Shown: in pieces, positions 51,923 through 60,346 of the stretch
Numbering within the stretch: position 1 is the stretch's first letter
How the letters are laid out: each line of letters opens with the position of its first letter
DNA from: Nocardia sp. NBC_00403
GTDB lineage: Bacteria; Actinomycetota; Actinomycetes; Mycobacteriales; Mycobacteriaceae
Reading direction: 5' to 3'
DNA length: 64,000 bases
NCBI RefSeq assembly: GCF_036046055.1
Contig: NZ_CP107939.1
Span: 434,001 to 498,000, forward strand
Notes under the pieces: model-generated
Databases searched by the model: none
What the model was told of the DNA's origin: nothing
What the model saw: only the letters and a program-made list of their open reading frames with translations
Made by a program: the position numbers and the translations under genes

Positions 51923-53410
51923 TCAGGATACGGTCTCGGGCTGCGCCTCAGCGGTAGTTCCCACCCGCACGGCCGGTTCGGGCGCTTTGCCGCGCAGCGG
52001 GACCTCCTCGACGAACCACGAGACGATGAATCCCAAGGCGCAGATAATGGTTGCGGCCAGGAATACGTAACCAGTGCCTGCAGCGAACGCCTCGAGGTAG
52101 CCGTAACCGTCGGCGGGCACATGCCCATGCAAAGCCCTGGTGAACAGCGAGCCGAAGGCGGCCACACCGAGGGAGCCGCCGAGTGTGCGGAACAGGGTGG
52201 TTGCGCCGGAAGCGGCGCCGATGTGCTTCATATCCACGCTGTTCTGGGCGATCGCGGTGGACAGCTGCATCGCGAAGCCGAGTCCGGCACCGATCAATGC
52301 CATCGCGAAACCTGTTGCCAGGCGCCCTGTCCCGGCGTCCACAATGGTCAGCAGCGCGGTCCCCGCGGTGAGAAATCCGCCACCGAGGATGAAGTAGATC
52401 TTGTATTTACCGGTGGCGCTCATCCGCTTGCCGACGATCTGGGAAACGATCAGCAGCGGAATCATCATCGGCAGCAACAACAGTCCGGAATTCGCGGCGG
52501 AAGCGCCTTGGACTGTCTGCTGGAACAGCGGCAGATAGAGGATCGCTCCGAACATCACCACACCGCCGACCAGTGCCGTCAGCGCGGAGACGACAAGATT
52601 GCGGCTGCGGAAGATCTCCAATGGAATCACCGGGTCGACGGCTTTCCGTTCGATGGCGAGAAAAGCACTCACCGCCGCGACGGCCAGTGCGATCAGTCCC
52701 AGGATCGGCACCGAGAGCCAGGAGTACTCGACGCCACCCCACGTCGCGACCAGCACCAGGGCGGCGATAGCGGTCGCGAGGGCGACGATGCCCGCGTAGT
52801 CGATGGTGACCTTCTTGCGAGCGACAGGAAGGTCCAGCATCCAGAACGACCAGGCGAAGGCCAACAGGCCGAGTGGAATGTTGATGTAGAACGCCCATCG
52901 CCAATCGAGGCCGTCGGTGATCACGCCACCGAGCAGTGGTCCGCCGATGGTCCCGATCGCCATCGTCGTCGCGGTCATGCCCTGGTATTTGCCGCGCTCG
53001 CGCGGCGGCACCAGCGCGCCGATGAGCGCGAATGCGCTGACGGCGATACCGCCCGCACCGAGGCCCTGTAGCGCACGGAACCCGATCAGCGCGGGCATCG
53101 ACCAGGCCGCGCCGGCGAGCACCGACCCGACGATGAACACCCCGATGGCCGTCAGGAACACCGGCTTGCGGCTGAACAGGTCGCCGAGCTTCGCCCACAC
53201 GGGTGTCGATATCGCCGACAGCAGCGCATAGGCGGTCACCACCCAGGCGACCTGGCTCAGGCCGCCGAGCTCACCGACGATCGTCGGCATCGCGGTGCCG
53301 ACGATCGCGTTGTCGAGCATTGCCAACAGCATCGCGAGCATCACCCCGGCCACGACCAGCCGGATCGACCGCTGCGGTGCGGTCTGCGTCTCGATCTTTG
53401 TTGCGGACAT
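51923..53410 (-). CDS. DHA2-type MFS drug efflux transporter
   Basis: A 495-residue, 14-helix proton-driven exporter. It has the motif A region KLGDLFSRKPVFL (about 72-84), motif C-like GPLLGGVITDGLDWRWAFYINIPLG (about 155-179), and DHA2 opening MLAMLLAMLDNAIVGTAMPTIVGELGG, each shown here in part. It exports drugs or hydrophobic compounds. ATG follows GGAGGTGAG. The C-terminal 64 bp are duplicated at 46677-46740. A TetR gene diverges 109 bp upstream with a long inverted repeat between, the usual efflux/repressor pair. Confidence 0.93.
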   Translation of the reverse strand: MSATKIETQTAPQRSIRLVVAGVMLAMLLAMLDNAIVGTAMPTIVGELGGLSQVAWVVTAYALLSAISTPVWAKLGDLFSRKPVFLTAIGVFIVGSVLAGAAWSMPALIGFRALQGLGAGGIAVSAFALIGALVPPRERGKYQGMTATTMAIGTIGGPLLGGVITDGLDWRWAFYINIPLGLLAFAWSFWMLDLPVARKKVTIDYAGIVALATAIAALVLVATWGGVEYSWLSVPILGLIALAVAAVSAFLAIERKAVDPVIPLEIFRSRNLVVSALTALVGGVVMFGAILYLPLFQQTVQGASAANSGLLLLPMMIPLLIVSQIVGKRMSATGKYKIYFILGGGFLTAGTALLTIVDAGTGRLATGFAMALIGAGLGFAMQLSTAIAQNSVDMKHIGAASGATTLFRTLGGSLGVAAFGSLFTRALHGHVPADGYGYLEAFAAGTGYVFLAATIICALGFIVSWFVEEVPLRGKAPEPAVRVGTTAEAQPETVS

Positions 53411-53452
53411 GGCCGCTCACCTCCTCGATTTTCGAACACCGCCAGAAAAGCA

Positions 53453-53495
53453 TATCGACTATAAAAGTACAACTGATACGACTTTGAAGTCGATA
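53453..53495. promoter_or_regulatory. Inverted repeat between MFS and TetR genes
   Basis: TATCGACT (53453-53460) and AGTCGATA (53488-53495) are perfect inverted 8-mers 27 bp apart in the AT-rich divergent promoter region. A weaker inner AAAGT/ACTTT pair lies between. The likely binder is the adjacent TetR protein, controlling both genes. Confidence 0.5.
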
Positions 53496-53519
53496 GCTAA
53501 TCGGAGTAGAGTCGTCGAC

Positions 53520-54095
53520 ATGACCGCGACGACAGGGCGCCGCGAGCGCAAGAAGGCCCAGACCCGGCAGACGCTTGCGGACGCCGCGACGCGACTGTTC
53601 CTGGAACGCGGCTACGACAACGTCGGCGTCCGCGACGTCGCCGAAGCGGCGGACGTCTCACTCAGCACGCTGTTCAAGCACTTCCCCAGCAAAGAGGCGC
53701 TGGTCTTCGATCTGGACGAGGAACTGGAGGCCGCCATGGTTGCCGCGGTCCGCGACCGAGCACCGGGCCAGTCGGTGCTGCACGCCATTCGCGACTACTT
53801 GGTGCTCAACCGCACCAGATCCGGTACCGACCCAGACATCGCGGCGTTCCACGATTTGGTGAACTCGACACCCGCCCTGCGCGAGTACGCGCACCGAATG
53901 TGGCTACGGCACGAGACCGTGCTTGCCGCCGCGATCGCCGAGGCGACCGGCGCACCCGAAGACGACCTCGCCGCCGCCGGGCTGGCCCATTTCGCCTTGG
54001 AGAGCACCCAAATCGCCGGTGACCGCGAGGACCCGCCGCGCGCCCTGCGCGAGCTCTTCGACCTGCTCGAACATGGCTGGGGCCGCACCCACTGA
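53520..54095 (+). CDS. TetR-family regulator of the MFS pump
   Basis: A 191-residue repressor. HTH at about 14-60 with ADAATRLFLERGYDNVGVRDVAEAADVS in part and recognition helix SLSTLFKHFPSKEAL. The C-terminal domain is helical and would bind the inducing drug. ATG 53520 begins a typical short basic arm (GRRERKKAQTRQ); the frame is open far upstream. It diverges from the DHA2 transporter, so it most likely represses it and itself. Confidence 0.9.
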   Translation: MTATTGRRERKKAQTRQTLADAATRLFLERGYDNVGVRDVAEAADVSLSTLFKHFPSKEALVFDLDEELEAAMVAAVRDRAPGQSVLHAIRDYLVLNRTRSGTDPDIAAFHDLVNSTPALREYAHRMWLRHETVLAAAIAEATGAPEDDLAAAGLAHFALESTQIAGDREDPPRALRELFDLLEHGWGRTH

Positions 54096-54280
54096 CTGCC
54101 GGTCACCCGAAAACCACTCGGCACCAACCACACTGCCAGTACCGCGACGACGATGGCTGCCGATACGGAAGACCTCGTCGTGAGTGCCAGGTCGAACGCG
54201 TGCCGTGCGGCGAGCATCAGCCACCGCTCGGATCCGATCGTGGCGGCCTCTTCTGCAGGAAACCCGCAGACATCGCGCTC
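54096..54280 (-). pseudogene. Possible remnant of a membrane transporter C-terminus
   Basis: The minus-strand frame reads LAARHAFDLALTTRSSVSAA then IVVAVLAVWLVPSGFR, a shape like the last helix of DHA2 transporters. It has no start and loses its stop by running into the antisense of the TetR gene. The 341 bp from 54096 to 54436 otherwise holds only the DUF1772 promoter near its right end. A decayed gene is possible, not certain. Confidence 0.3.
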
Positions 54281-54381
54281 CTTCGCTCGCCCGAACGAAC
54301 CTCAGCCAACATCTGCCGCACATAAGCAAACAGCAAGCTACCGAGCCGGGCGCGACCTTGTCGAACTTCGGCTTGCTTCTT

Positions 54382-54416
54382 AATCTAGCTGTGCTAGATT
54401 CTCTATCACAGCTAGA
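54382..54416 (+). promoter_or_regulatory. Promoter/operator of the DUF1772 gene
   Basis: A perfect 8-3-8 palindrome, AATCTAGCTGTGCTAGATT (54382-54400), overlaps a -10 TAGATT (54395-54400) with TTGCTT (54373-54378) 16 bp before. A third arm, CACAGCTAGA (54407-54416), is the exact complement of TCTAGCTGTG (54384-54393). Such a cluster fits cooperative binding of a TetR-type repressor. Confidence 0.65.
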
Positions 54417-54436
54417 ACAAGAGAACGGAAGTCGCC

Positions 54437-54913
54437 ATGCTCACCACGGTCATCCAGCTCCTCGCCATCGTCGCGGTCCTCGCCAACGCGGTCGTCTATG
54501 GCACCGACACCCTCGCAGCGCTGGTCATGCGGTCGGTCCACGCCGAACTGGATGACCGCACCATGACCATCACCGCGGGATGGGGTCACTACTACGCCGA
54601 CAAGCGGATGCCGATGGTCGGTATCAGCGGCGTGGTGACCGCGGTGGCGACCACGCTTATCGCGGCCATCGGCGGACACTTCGCGGCCGCCATCGCAGCC
54701 GGTATCGCCGTACTGGCCCTCGTGTCGTGGCTCGGCGTCTATGTGCGGGTCGCCAAGCCGATCAATGCCGTGCAAACCACCGCCGCGCAGACCGGGATCA
54801 TCCCACCGAATGCCCGTGCACTGCAGGAGAAGTGGGACAGCGTCGTCAACGGTCGCGTCGCCCTTCAGTTCGCCGCCATCGCCGCCCTGTGCGCCGCCAT
54901 CGCCCTTGCGTGA
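54437..54913 (+). CDS. DUF1772-like small membrane protein
   Basis: A 158-residue protein with four hydrophobic segments (about 3-22, 55-75, 80-102, 140-157), in the DUF1772/anthrone-oxygenase-like family. Sequence signs are the first helix followed by a GTDTLAALVMRSVH loop, and the late RALQEKWDSVVNGR pair of polar residues. Some family members are linked to oxidation of anthrones or are simply regulated membrane proteins of unknown use. ATG after AGAACGGAAG. Expression is controlled by a strong palindromic site. The regulator could be the TetR at 55291. Confidence 0.7.
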   Translation: MLTTVIQLLAIVAVLANAVVYGTDTLAALVMRSVHAELDDRTMTITAGWGHYYADKRMPMVGISGVVTAVATTLIAAIGGHFAAAIAAGIAVLALVSWLGVYVRVAKPINAVQTTAAQTGIIPPNARALQEKWDSVVNGRVALQFAAIAALCAAIALA

Positions 54914-55290
54914 CGGCATCTCGACCACAGCCGAGTGTGAGCCGTGCATCCGTTACGGATGTAGGGCTCATACTCGTTCGACGTGGTGGCGGCCAGCCCC
55001 ACATGCCCCTCAGCGCAGCTGCCCTGCTCGACGAGGCGACAGACGGCAGAACAAATGCCACTGGTGCCGATCTCGAATTGCGCCCATGCGAGCCGGAAAC
55101 CGACAGCAGCAACAGCTTCCGCACCGACGACGCTTCGGCCGATGACCCGCCAGCGCAGACTCGGCTCGACAACGCAACAGATGGCGCGGGCGATGCCGAC
55201 GGTGACCGGTCTCGAATGTGGCGCAGGCAGGAAAACTCAGCACCGCAATGGCTTCCGCACCCTTGGCACAGGGAATGATCGATCAGGCCA
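54914..55290. other. Intergenic region, no gene recognised
   Basis: About 375 bp between the DUF1772 gene and a convergent TetR gene. Several frames are open for 70-100 codons on both strands, but none has an RBS, a normal composition or a motif I recognise. One minus-strand frame without a start codon (near 54950-55220) is protein-like and may be a decayed gene. Confidence 0.4.
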
Positions 55291-55848
55291 TCAGCGCAGG
55301 TTCTGCTCGATCAGGCGGTGGGCCGCGCGGTCGGCGCGGTCGATGTCGCCGGTGATCAGGCGGTCTTGGATGACGCCGCGCAGGCCGGAAATCAATAGCG
55401 TGGCAACGGCTTCCGGATCTTCGATCGACGCGATTCGACGGAGGGCGTCAGTAAGGGCCGCGACGAAGGTGGCGATCGCGGCGTTGGCGTAGGCGGCGTA
55501 CGGGCTGTGCGGGGCGCAGGCCGTGCCGAGCACCTGCAACAGGACGCGCACGCTGGTCGCACCCGCGCCCGACAGGCTCGCGGTATAGAAATCGCTCAGT
55601 CGCTGCCGGAGTTCGGCGGCGTCGCCGACGTCCGCGAACAGTGCCGCGATGTCGGGGCGCTGGGTGGTGAGCGCCTGGACGAGCATCTCCTCTTTGGTGT
55701 CGAAGTAGTAGATCAGCATGCGGGAGCTGGTGCCGAGTTCGGCCGCGAGTGGGCGCAGCGACAGGTCCGCGAGGCCGTGATCGGCGATGTATTGCACCAC
55801 GTCGGCGAGGAGTTCGGCGCGTTTTGCTTGGTCGAGTGGGCGGGCCAT
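55291..55848 (-). CDS. TetR-family regulator divergent from the KAS gene
   Basis: A 185-residue repressor with HTH at about 10-55 ([20 protein letters not shown], then [17 protein letters not shown]). I chose ATG 55848; an in-frame ATG at 55881 would overlap the KAS promoter. TACAGT ends six bases before 55848 and no RBS is present, so the message may be leaderless. It diverges from the KasA-like gene only 40 bp away, so the promoters must overlap and mutual control is likely. Confidence 0.87.
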   Translation of the reverse strand: MARPLDQAKRAELLADVVQYIADHGLADLSLRPLAAELGTSSRMLIYYFDTKEEMLVQALTTQRPDIAALFADVGDAAELRQRLSDFYTASLSGAGATSVRVLLQVLGTACAPHSPYAAYANAAIATFVAALTDALRRIASIEDPEAVATLLISGLRGVIQDRLITGDIDRADRAAHRLIEQNLR

Positions 55849-55887
55849 GAGTTGACTGTAGCGAGTGGTACAGGTATCCATGACCTC

Positions 55888-57144
55888 GTGACTGTAACAA
55901 TCGCTTCAGAAACTCTCGGCGCTGCTCGCGACTCGGTCGTGGTCACCGCCTACGCCGCGACCACCTCGCTCGCCGACGACGCCGACATCACCTGGTCGGA
56001 GCTGCTGGCCTGCCACAGCGGCATCGGGATGCTCGAGGACGATTTCGTCACCGAATACGACCTGCCGGTGCGGATCGGCGGCAAGCTGAAGTCACAACCC
56101 GGCGAGCAGTTGACTCGGATCGAGCAGCGGCGGCTGTCCTATGTCGAACAGATGGCGCTGGTACTCGGCCGCCGAGTCTGGAGCAATGCAGGCGCGCCTG
56201 CGGTGGACCGGGAACGGCTGGCCGTCGCGATCGGCACCGGCCTCGGCGGCGGCGACGCGCTCATCAACGCGGTGGACGCCATGCGCGAGGGCGGCTACCG
56301 GAAGGTGTCGCCGATGTCGGTGCCGATGGTGATGCCCAATGGGCCCGCCGCCACTGTCGGACTCGAAATCGGTTCCCAGGCAGGCGTTTTCGCGCCGGTC
56401 TCGGCGTGCTCGTCGGGTTCCGAGGCAATCGCGCACGCCTGGCGGCTGATCCGCACCGGCGAGGCCGACATCGTCGTCGCGGGCGGCGTCGAGGGCCACA
56501 TCCACGCGGTGCCGATCGCGAGCTTCGCCATGATGCGCGCGATGAGCACGCGCAACGACGAACCGCAGCGCGCGTCGCGGCCGTTCGACCGGGACCGCGA
56601 CGGCTTCGTCTTCGGCGAGGCCGGGGCCCTGCTCGTGCTCGAATCCGAGCGCCATGCACGAGCGCGGGGCGCGCAGATCCACGGCAGGGTGCTCGGCGCG
56701 GGAATCACCTCGGACGCCTACCACATCGTCGCATCCGACCCCGGCGGCATCGGCGCGGCGCGAGCCATGCGCAAGGCGATAAGTACTGCGGGACTGCAGG
56801 TTTCGGATATCCAGCACGTCAATGCGCACGCCACGTCGACGTCCGTCGGTGACGCGTCCGAAGCCAACGCGATCGCGGCCGTCGTGCCCGATGCCTCGGT
56901 CTACGCGCCGAAATCCGCGCTCGGACACTCGATCGGCGCGGTCGGCGCCCTCGAATCGATCCTGACCATGCTGACCCTGCGCGACCAGATCGTCCCGCCC
57001 ACACTGAATCTCGACAATCGCGGGCCGGATATCGACCTCGATATCGTCGCCGGCGCACCGCGCACCCAACGGATCGACTATGCGCTCAACAACTCGTTCG
57101 GTTTCGGTGGGCACAACGTCGCCCTCGCGTTCGGCCGGCCCTAG
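55888..57144 (+). CDS. Beta-ketoacyl-ACP synthase, KasA/KasB-like
   Basis: A 418-residue type II elongation ketosynthase. The active site is complete: Cys174 in VSACSSGS, His314 in NAHATST, Lys342 and His347 in PKSALGHS. The lid GFGGHNVAL at the end is also conserved. KasA/KasB extend meromycolate chains in mycolic-acid bacteria. The gene here is apart from any fabD-acpM-kas cluster and has its own TetR, so it is probably an inducible extra copy. GTG 55888 gives the length of KasA (416); no better start exists in the frame after the TetR gene. Confidence 0.9.
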   Translation: MTVTIASETLGAARDSVVVTAYAATTSLADDADITWSELLACHSGIGMLEDDFVTEYDLPVRIGGKLKSQPGEQLTRIEQRRLSYVEQMALVLGRRVWSNAGAPAVDRERLAVAIGTGLGGGDALINAVDAMREGGYRKVSPMSVPMVMPNGPAATVGLEIGSQAGVFAPVSACSSGSEAIAHAWRLIRTGEADIVVAGGVEGHIHAVPIASFAMMRAMSTRNDEPQRASRPFDRDRDGFVFGEAGALLVLESERHARARGAQIHGRVLGAGITSDAYHIVASDPGGIGAARAMRKAISTAGLQVSDIQHVNAHATSTSVGDASEANAIAAVVPDASVYAPKSALGHSIGAVGALESILTMLTLRDQIVPPTLNLDNRGPDIDLDIVAGAPRTQRIDYALNNSFGFGGHNVALAFGRP

Positions 57145-57263
57145 TACTCCAGCCTTGATCAACTTCTACGCGCCGGGAAGCGCCTGATCGGCTCGACCAC
57201 GTTCCGGACGAGCTTGCCCCCTTGGCCGCCATCGCGAGCGCGGCCCGGAGCCGACAGGCTCGA

Positions 57264-58082
57264 TCAGCCGATCGGTGGTGCGAGGTATTCCAGCGCATAG
57301 CCATCACCGGAGGGGGTTACGCGGGCGATGCCGGGTGAGTCGAGGTGGGCGCCGGCTACGAAGTGGTGTGGTTGGGTCAGTTGTTCGAGGAGGGCCGCTC
57401 GCGCGGCGCGGGCTTGGGACTGGTTGCCGTCGAACTCCCAGGACACGTTCGGCCGATCGAATTGGAGCGTGGGAACGTGAACGGTGTCGCCCCAAACGAG
57501 AAGGTGGCCGGTGCCGCTCCTGACGTCGTAGACGGTGTGACCGGGTGTGTGGCCCGGTGTCGGGATCGCGGTGGTCCAGTCGTTGATCGCGACCTTCTTC
57601 GACACGGGTACGACCCGGTCGCGGATCGGCTCGAGCCGCCCCGTGAACACCGAGGTGTCGCCCGCGCCGATCCACACGCGCTCGAGTTTGGTGAACGCCT
57701 CTGAACCGTCCGGCGCGATCAGGCCGCTCACGTGATCTTCGTGCCTGTGGGTGATGGCCACATCGGTGACATGCGCGCGGTCGATTCCCGCTTCGTCGAG
57801 CGCATCGTAGATCAATCCCATGGTGGGGTCGTGCCAGGCGTTGGACGCGCCGGTGTCGATGAGAACCGACCGCGTGCCGTCGGTGACGAAGAAAGCGTTG
57901 ACCGACAGCCGCAAGTTGTCGCCGGCCAGCGGCACGGCGGCCGGCAGCTCATCGAGCGTGCACCCATCCTCGTCGCGGAGCCGTGTCGGCGGCATGTCGA
58001 TGTACCCGTCTCGCAACGAGATCACCTGCAGATCGCCGAATTCGAACGTGGCATGGTGCTGGCCACTCGAGATCAAACGCAT
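57264..58082 (-). CDS. MBL-fold metallo-hydrolase
   Basis: A 272-residue metallo-beta-lactamase-fold enzyme. The metal site is THRHEDH (about 110-116), with later GHTPGHT (His near 180), the WGDTVH Asp near 200 and a final His in VAGAHLDSPG. The group includes lactonases (AttM/AHL-type) and other small-molecule hydrolases; the substrate cannot be read. ATG follows GGAGGT. It diverges from an XRE-cupin regulator with inverted repeats between, so it is probably its target. Confidence 0.9.
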   Translation of the reverse strand: MRLISSGQHHATFEFGDLQVISLRDGYIDMPPTRLRDEDGCTLDELPAAVPLAGDNLRLSVNAFFVTDGTRSVLIDTGASNAWHDPTMGLIYDALDEAGIDRAHVTDVAITHRHEDHVSGLIAPDGSEAFTKLERVWIGAGDTSVFTGRLEPIRDRVVPVSKKVAINDWTTAIPTPGHTPGHTVYDVRSGTGHLLVWGDTVHVPTLQFDRPNVSWEFDGNQSQARAARAALLEQLTQPHHFVAGAHLDSPGIARVTPSGDGYALEYLAPPIG

Positions 58083-58115
58083 GGAACCTCCGTCGTGTTG
58101 GGCGCATATCGCGCG

Positions 58116-58148
58116 TCTCCGATAGAAGACTATATCTTCTTTAGGAGA
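58116..58148. promoter_or_regulatory. Nested inverted repeats between MBL and XRE-cupin genes
   Basis: GAAGA-CTATA-TCTTC (58125-58139) lies inside TCTCC (58116-58120) and GGAGA (58144-58148). This AT-rich stretch is the divergent promoter region of the MBL hydrolase and the regulator. The XRE-cupin protein is the likely binder. Confidence 0.5.
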
Positions 58149-58193
58149 TAGTTACACTGTGGGCGGCGAGTTACCCATCGATCGAGGAGCACG

Positions 58194-58802
58194 GTGGTCG
58201 AGCAAGACGGAAACGCGGCCGAACCGCAGCACGGTGACGACCTGGCCGGCGCGTTCGGCGGTAACGTGCGGCGACGCCGCGAGGAGGCGGGCCTGACGCT
58301 GGAGCAGCTGTCCACACAGTCGGCGGTGAGCCGGGCGATGCTGTCCAAGGTCGAACGCGGTGAGAAGAGCCCGACGATCGGCGTCGCGTCCAGGATCGCC
58401 CACGCGCTCGACGCGTCGCTCTCGGACCTGATCGGTGGGGCAGCCGCTGCCGCGTCTGGTGTGGCCGTTGTCATGCGCAAGAACGATCGCCCCGTTTTCC
58501 GTGACCCAGAAACCGGCTTCGAACGGCACATGGTGTCAGCGGCCCCGGGCGCGGGAGGAGCCGAGATGGTCGTCCACTACCTCCCCGCACAGGTCTCTAC
58601 CGGGCTACTGCCCGCGTATCCGCCGGGTACGGAGAAACAACTCGTGGTGCTCGAAGGCACCCTCACCGTCGCGATCGGCGGAATCAGCGAGACCCTGAAC
58701 ACAGGCGACTCTCTGTTCTTCCAGGCCGACGCGGACCACGGCTTCGCCAACCGAACGAACGCTGCCTGCGAATACATCATGGTCATCTCGCGCAGAACCT
58801 GA
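58194..58802 (+). CDS. XRE-family regulator with cupin sensor domain
   Basis: A 202-residue regulator. The HTH is at about 22-76 (LTLEQLSTQSAVSRAMLSKV, the SKVERGEKSPT turn) and a cupin domain at about 120-198 (EKQLVVLEGTLTVAIGG and DSLFFQADADHGFANR). Relatives such as PuuR-type proteins sense small metabolites with the cupin. GTG start. It diverges from the MBL hydrolase across nested inverted repeats and probably controls it. Confidence 0.9.
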   Translation: MVEQDGNAAEPQHGDDLAGAFGGNVRRRREEAGLTLEQLSTQSAVSRAMLSKVERGEKSPTIGVASRIAHALDASLSDLIGGAAAAASGVAVVMRKNDRPVFRDPETGFERHMVSAAPGAGGAEMVVHYLPAQVSTGLLPAYPPGTEKQLVVLEGTLTVAIGGISETLNTGDSLFFQADADHGFANRTNAACEYIMVISRRT

Positions 58803-58877
58803 TCGGCCGCAGCCATCGCCCAAGGAGCACGACAGAGAACGCAAGATCGTCCAAGGAGAAGCGACCCGGTTACGCCT

Positions 58878-59093
58878 ATGGTGCAGCCATGTTGCTCGAA
58901 ACAAGAACGCGGTCAGCTACGGAGCAGCCGGTTCGGCCGAGTCTGCTGTCGGGCGGTGGGCAGCTTTGCCCTGATCGCGGCAAGCGCGTTCATGCTCTGG
59001 TACGACATCACCGATGTCAGCGGCCCGACCAGCGAGTGCCGTTGCAGTACTGGCCCGATGCCGCCGGAGTACCGTTCCAAGGGAAATCGTTAA
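58878..59093 (+). CDS. Possible small membrane protein
   Basis: A 71-codon ATG frame in the 345 bp between the cupin regulator and the thioesterase. It has one hydrophobic run (GSFALIAASAFMLWYDI, about 28-44) and several Cys residues. No RBS of note and no family. Another frame overlaps most of it. I give it as a possibility; the rest of 58803-59147 holds nothing I can name. Confidence 0.25.
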   Translation: MVQPCCSKQERGQLRSSRFGRVCCRAVGSFALIAASAFMLWYDITDVSGPTSECRCSTGPMPPEYRSKGNR

Positions 59094-59147
59094 CCGAACG
59101 AACAACTTTCCGACCGGCAACGCCGGCCCGATGGGACGGACAACGAC

Positions 59148-59942
59148 GTGGCCGACGCCTTCTACCTGCCGGATCCAGCGGACCCGAATCGGTTCGTCTC
59201 GACCGAACTCACCCGCGGCCCCTGGTCGCCGGATGCCCAGCACGCCGGGCCGCCGTCCGCGCTGCTCGGCTACGCGATCGAACGCTGCGCACCGCGGGAG
59301 GGTTTCCAGGTCGGCAGGGTCGCAGTCGAGATTCTCGGTCCGGTTCCGCTGGCGCCGCTGACCGTCGAGGCGCGCGTCACGCGGCCCGGCCGCAGCGTCG
59401 AACTCATCGAGGCAACGCTCTCGACCGATCGCGGGCCGGTCATGAAGGCCAACGCCTGGCGCTTCACACTGGCCGACCCCGAACTGGACCTGCCCGCGCA
59501 GATCATCCCCTCCGGCGTCCGTCCGGGACCCGAGCAGGCGGTCTCGTCACCGTTTCCGGCCACCCAGCCGGTCGGTTTCCACACCGGTATCGAATACCGT
59601 TTCATCACAGGATCATTCGCTGAACCCGGCCCCGCGATCTGCTGGATCCGGCTGAAATATCCGATCGTGGCAGGCACCACCCCGAGCCCGCTGGAGCGCA
59701 CCCTGGCCGCCGCCGACTCCGGTAACGGTGTGAGCTCGGTCCTGGACTGGTCGCGCTACCTGTTCATCAACACCGACCTCACCGTCACGCTCCACCGCAT
59801 GCCCGTTGACGAATGGATCTGCCTCGACGCCGCCACTTACCCCCAACCACACGGCATCGGCCTGGCCGAATCCGCCCTCTTCGACGAGAAAGGCCCCCTC
59901 GGCCGCAGCACCCAAGCCCTCCTCCTCGCCTCGCGTGGATAG
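59148..59942 (+). CDS. Acyl-CoA thioesterase family protein (TesB-like hotdog)
   Basis: A 264-residue double-hotdog protein. Sequence signs are TRGPWSPDAQHAGPPSALLGYAIE at the start (in part), EILGPVPLAPLTVEARVTRPGRS and the second repeat ending with GIGLAESALFDEKGPLGRSTQALL. This fits the actinobacterial thioesterase family (DUF4442/TesB-like, Rv2-type). It would cleave acyl-CoA. GTG start with GGGACGG upstream. No operon partner; the gene ends at a sigma-factor remnant on the other strand. Confidence 0.82.
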   Translation: MADAFYLPDPADPNRFVSTELTRGPWSPDAQHAGPPSALLGYAIERCAPREGFQVGRVAVEILGPVPLAPLTVEARVTRPGRSVELIEATLSTDRGPVMKANAWRFTLADPELDLPAQIIPSGVRPGPEQAVSSPFPATQPVGFHTGIEYRFITGSFAEPGPAICWIRLKYPIVAGTTPSPLERTLAAADSGNGVSSVLDWSRYLFINTDLTVTLHRMPVDEWICLDAATYPQPHGIGLAESALFDEKGPLGRSTQALLLASRG

Positions 59943-59949
59943 CGTCGAG

Positions 59950-60236
59950 TAGCGCATGACGGGTGCGCCTCCGGACGTTCGCGGCAGCGATGCGCAACTT
60001 GTCGGGCAGCAGCCGGTGCACCAGCCGGGTGAGCTGGACTGCCTCCGTGGACAATTCGACGTGGTACAGGTTCGGACTCGAGGTGGCGCGTACCCCTCGG
60101 TGCAGATCAGGTACAGCATGGCGGCCGGCCGCGCATCCCGGTCCGCGGCCAGGGGCGGGGCAAAGGGACGCCGTCATCCCTGATGGCCTGCTCGGCGCGG
60201 CCGATGCGCTCGGTCTACTTCATGACCACTCTTCGG
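59950..60236 (-). pseudogene. Decayed ECF42-type sigma factor fragment
   Basis: Pieces in different minus-strand frames line up as one broken gene: TERIGRAEQAIRDDGVP (60236-60185), then MLYLICTEGYA (60119-60087), then STEAVQLTRLVHRLLPDKLR (near 60051-59992). These match the C-terminal half of ECF42 sigma factors (usual forms RAKRAIRDAGIP, VLYLIFNEGY, AEAIRLGRLL). At least two frameshifts separate them, and the sigma core is gone. Non-functional. Confidence 0.65.
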
Positions 60237-60346
60237 GGTCGTCGGCGCCCCGGGGGCGCCGCCCATCGGGAACGTCACAGCCGCTGACCATCCTGCTACA
60301 TCATCGCCGCAAGACTTTCGTTTTCGGTCATGACATGCTGTCCCAC

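Larger units (their letters stand above)
51637..51986 (+). repeat. Right copy of the epimerase/MFS direct repeat
   Basis: Direct repeat of 45684-46740 with a clean 707-bp deletion. It reads from 38 bp before the epimerase GTG, through the deletion point after 51825, into the 3' end of the MFS gene, where it continues into the intact transporter. Five mismatches in about 350 bp against the left copy show that the duplication is recent. Confidence 0.93.

Noticed and set aside
54983..55492. A 169-codon plus-strand frame after the DUF1772 gene
   Set aside because: Its second half is antisense to the TetR gene and the first half has no RBS or recognisable domain.
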